Position numbers and translations under genes: made by a program. 64,000 nucleotides of DNA from positions 1-64,000 of the forward strand of contig CAVPBX010000008.1 in NCBI GenBank assembly GCA_963702305.1, given 5' to 3'. Source of the stretch: PALSA-693 sp963702305. Its GTDB lineage: Bacteria; Actinomycetota; Acidimicrobiia; Acidimicrobiales; Palsa-688. Positions 62,459 to 64,000 of this stretch are shown here, one piece after another; positions within the stretch are counted from its first letter, which is position 1; each line of letters starts with the position of its first letter. Below the pieces are notes generated by a model that ran no database searches, was not told the DNA's origin, and worked only from the letters and a program-made list of their open reading frames with translations.

Positions 62459-63037
62459 CTACCTGGCGGCCTCCACCGCGGTGTACGCCGCCAGGCCCAC
62501 CAACACCACCGACGTCACCAACCGGAGGGTGCGGACCGACAGCACCCGGAGCAGGTTGGCGCCGCTCGCCACCGCGATGGCCGCGACCACCGACAATGCG
62601 GCCAGGGCGCCGACCCCGACGCTCAAGGGCTGGTGATAACGGGCGGCCAGGTTGGCCGTCAGGATCTGCGTCAGGTCCCCCCACTCGGCCACGAAGATGA
62701 CGAGACCGGCCTGGCCGGCCACCCGCCAGGCCGGGCCGGCGGCGCGGACCGACGGGTCCTCCTCCTGGTGGTTGCGAATCAGGTAGGAGTACACGGCTCC
62801 GGCCAGAAACATGGCCGCCACCAGCGCGTCCAGGGCCCGGTGGGGCACCACCGCGAACAACGCCGCGCCGATCGCCACCGCGATGACCACGTGCACTGCG
62901 AACGCCGCGGCCGCGCCCGCCCACACCGCCACCGGCCGGCCCCGGGCGGCCAGGACCAGGGCCGCGAACATGGTCTTGTCGGGCAGTTCACCCAGGAAGA
63001 TGATCGGGAACACCGCGGCGATGACGTTCAGCCGCAC
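62459..63037 (-). CDS. GDT1/TMEM165-family cation transporter
   Basis: 192 residues with six membrane segments. The two signature motifs of the UPF0016 family are clear: FLGELPDKTMFAALVLAARG and VIFVAEWGDLTQILTANLAA, each with the Glu and Asp thought to bind Mn2+ or Ca2+. Bacterial members export manganese. The GTG start at 63037 follows no strong ribosome site. It is divergent from the DUF3817 gene and co-directional with CYTH-CHAD. Confidence 0.88.
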   Translation of the reverse strand: MRLNVIAAVFPIIFLGELPDKTMFAALVLAARGRPVAVWAGAAAAFAVHVVIAVAIGAALFAVVPHRALDALVAAMFLAGAVYSYLIRNHQEEDPSVRAAGPAWRVAGQAGLVIFVAEWGDLTQILTANLAARYHQPLSVGVGALAALSVVAAIAVASGANLLRVLSVRTLRLVTSVVLVGLAAYTAVEAAR

Positions 63038-63060
63038 GGGACCAATACAGTGAGAGGGCC

Positions 63061-63384
63061 ATGAGGATGATCCGCCTGCTGCGCAAGGTGGCCTTCTGGG
63101 AGGCCACCTTCTTCGTCCTGCTGTGCGTGGCGTGGGTGGTGACCCTGACGGGGTACAAGTTGACCGGGCCGTGGGCCGTGGCCCTGATGATCGTGGGGTT
63201 CACCCACGGCTGCGTGTTCACCGCCTACCTGATCCTGGTGCTGGTGGTGCGGGCCCGCATGCGTTGGACGCTGTTGACGACGCTGAGCATCCTGGTCGCC
63301 GGCCTCATACCGGGCGGTGGCTACGTGGTCGAGGCCTGGGCCCTCAGCGGCGCCCGGGTGGAGGCCCTGGCCGAGGTCCTCTGA
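63061..63384 (+). CDS. DUF3817 small membrane protein
   Basis: 107 residues with three or four membrane segments (FWEATFFVLLCVAWVVTLTG, WAVALMIVGFTHGCVFTAYLILVLVV, LLTTLSILVAGLIPGGGYVVEAW). The layout with a TG-K-TGPW turn and an HG motif is that of DUF3817 proteins of actinobacteria; their role is unknown. A hairpin follows the stop. Confidence 0.8.
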   Translation: MRMIRLLRKVAFWEATFFVLLCVAWVVTLTGYKLTGPWAVALMIVGFTHGCVFTAYLILVLVVRARMRWTLLTTLSILVAGLIPGGGYVVEAWALSGARVEALAEVL

Positions 63385-63389
63385 CCTCA

Positions 63390-63411
63390 GCCGCTCCGGC
63401 TCGGGAGCGGC
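63390..63411. terminator. Hairpin between convergent genes
   Basis: GCCGCTCC pairs with GGAGCGGC across a 6-base loop, 6 bases after the DUF3817 stop and 20 bases before the end of the convergent hydrolase gene. It could stop transcription from both sides. Confidence 0.6.
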
Positions 63412-63430
63412 CTCACCCCTCTCCTCCACC

Positions 63431-64000
63431 TCAGCCGGGGGCGAGGTAAGTGTCGAACCAGGCCAGAGTGCGCGCCCAGGCGTCACGGGCGGCGGCGGGG
63501 TGGTAGACCGCGGGCCGGTCGGTGCAGTTGAAGCCGTGGTCCGCGTCGGGGTAGCGGACCACCTCGGTGGCCACCGGCGCGCCCGCCGCCGCCTCCCGTA
63601 ACGCCTCCACCTGGTCCGGCGGGATGCCCTTGTCCAGGTCGCCGTACAGGCCCAGCCAGGGCGTGCGCAGGTCGCCGGCCCGATCCAGCTGCGCCGGGTA
63701 CCCGAACCGACCTTCGCGGATGCCGCCGCCGTAGAAGGTCACGGCGGCTCCGAGGGCATGGTCGCAGGCGACGTGGAATGCGACCGAACCGCCCATACAG
63801 AAGCCCACCACCCCTTGCCGAGGGGGCGGACTGCCGGCCTTTTGGAGGTGGTCGAGGGCGGCCCGCACGTCAATGTCGATACTGGTCGCCGACAGTTGCT
63901 GCATCACCGGCATCACCGCGGCCAGGTCGTCGTAGGCGAGGACCGGCGAACCCTGCCGGTGGAAGAGGGCGGGTGCGACCGCGTGCCACCCGGCTTCGGC
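63431..64000 (-). CDS. Dienelactone hydrolase family protein, 5' end outside the window
   Basis: The frame is open to the right edge, so the start is missing. The visible 189 residues include AEAGWHAVAPALFHRQGSPVLAYDD, the nucleophile VVGFCMGGSVAFHVAC (Cys of the C-M-G-G elbow), the Asp in GLYGDLDKGIPP and the His in YPDADHGFNC. These are the Cys-Asp-His triad of dienelactone hydrolases, which open lactone rings in aromatic degradation and act on other esters. The GTG/ATG near 63916 is internal. Confidence 0.9.
   Translation of the reverse strand, partial: AEAGWHAVAPALFHRQGSPVLAYDDLAAVMPVMQQLSATSIDIDVRAALDHLQKAGSPPPRQGVVGFCMGGSVAFHVACDHALGAAVTFYGGGIREGRFGYPAQLDRAGDLRTPWLGLYGDLDKGIPPDQVEALREAAAGAPVATEVVRYPDADHGFNCTDRPAVYHPAAARDAWARTLAWFDTYLAPG

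Overview
The window is high-GC (roughly two thirds G+C) DNA with many GTG starts and short overlaps between genes. It carries KatG with a Fur-family regulator, an F420-type LLM oxidoreductase, a mycobacterial-type ferredoxin, a fused LivH-LivM permease and a secreted protein with GYWLVASDGG repeats. Together these suggest an actinobacterium, most likely of the class Acidimicrobiia. That assignment is an inference from gene content, because no rRNA or other taxonomic marker is present.

Layout. 1-10.5 kb is accessory DNA. It holds a truncated Fur-like gene, a broken glycosyltransferase fragment, a broken quinone oxidoreductase, a broken MobF relaxase, a non-coding stretch with one AT-rich island, an excisionase-like gene, a DUF433/DUF5615 toxin-antitoxin pair, a hydrolase with a split cupin gene, a decayed IS607-type element and a membrane protein. 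A scrap of a second DUF433 gene lies just beyond. 10.5-15.4 kb is an electron-transfer flavoprotein operon (etfB, etfA, ETF:quinone oxidoreductase) with small neighbours. 15.3-19.3 kb has an amidase, a TetR regulator with a clear operator pair, an NTF2-like protein, a patatin, a phosphoesterase and a Fur/PerR regulator, followed by katG to 21.6 kb. 22-29.3 kb holds the secreted repeat protein, an MpaB-type oxygenase divergent from a TetR gene across a palindrome, panE and a secreted OB-like protein. 29.4-35.2 kb has tag and a response regulator-kinase-GT2-GT39 operon. 35.5-40.2 kb is a branched-chain-amino-acid-type ABC transporter with its lipoprotein, followed by a MarR gene. 40.8-47.9 kb is a CoA/2-oxoacid block: korCDAB on the minus strand, then an acyl-CoA synthetase, an amidohydrolase and an acyl-CoA dehydrogenase on the plus strand. 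47.9-58.4 kb carries an S9 peptidase, a ferredoxin, an LLM oxidoreductase, an aminotransferase, a histidine phosphatase, an MFS transporter, a zinc-ribbon coiled-coil protein, a class A penicillin-binding protein and a second acyl-CoA dehydrogenase. 58.4-64 kb carries Ppx/GppA, a non-coding array of alternately oriented repeats, a CYTH-CHAD protein, a GDT1-type transporter, a DUF3817 protein and a truncated dienelactone hydrolase.

Functional links. ETF plus ETF:QO would carry electrons from the two acyl-CoA dehydrogenases to quinone. Kor and its ferredoxin handle 2-oxoacids. Ppx and CYTH-CHAD both concern polyphosphate. KatG and the Fur-type regulator form an oxidative-stress pair.

Caution. 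At least twelve otherwise conserved genes are interrupted by one or a few single-base shifts, often in G/C runs (for example etfB, korB, the AMP ligase, the amidohydrolase, livHM and CHAD). This pattern fits assembly indels at least as well as real decay. No tRNA, rRNA or CRISPR array was seen.
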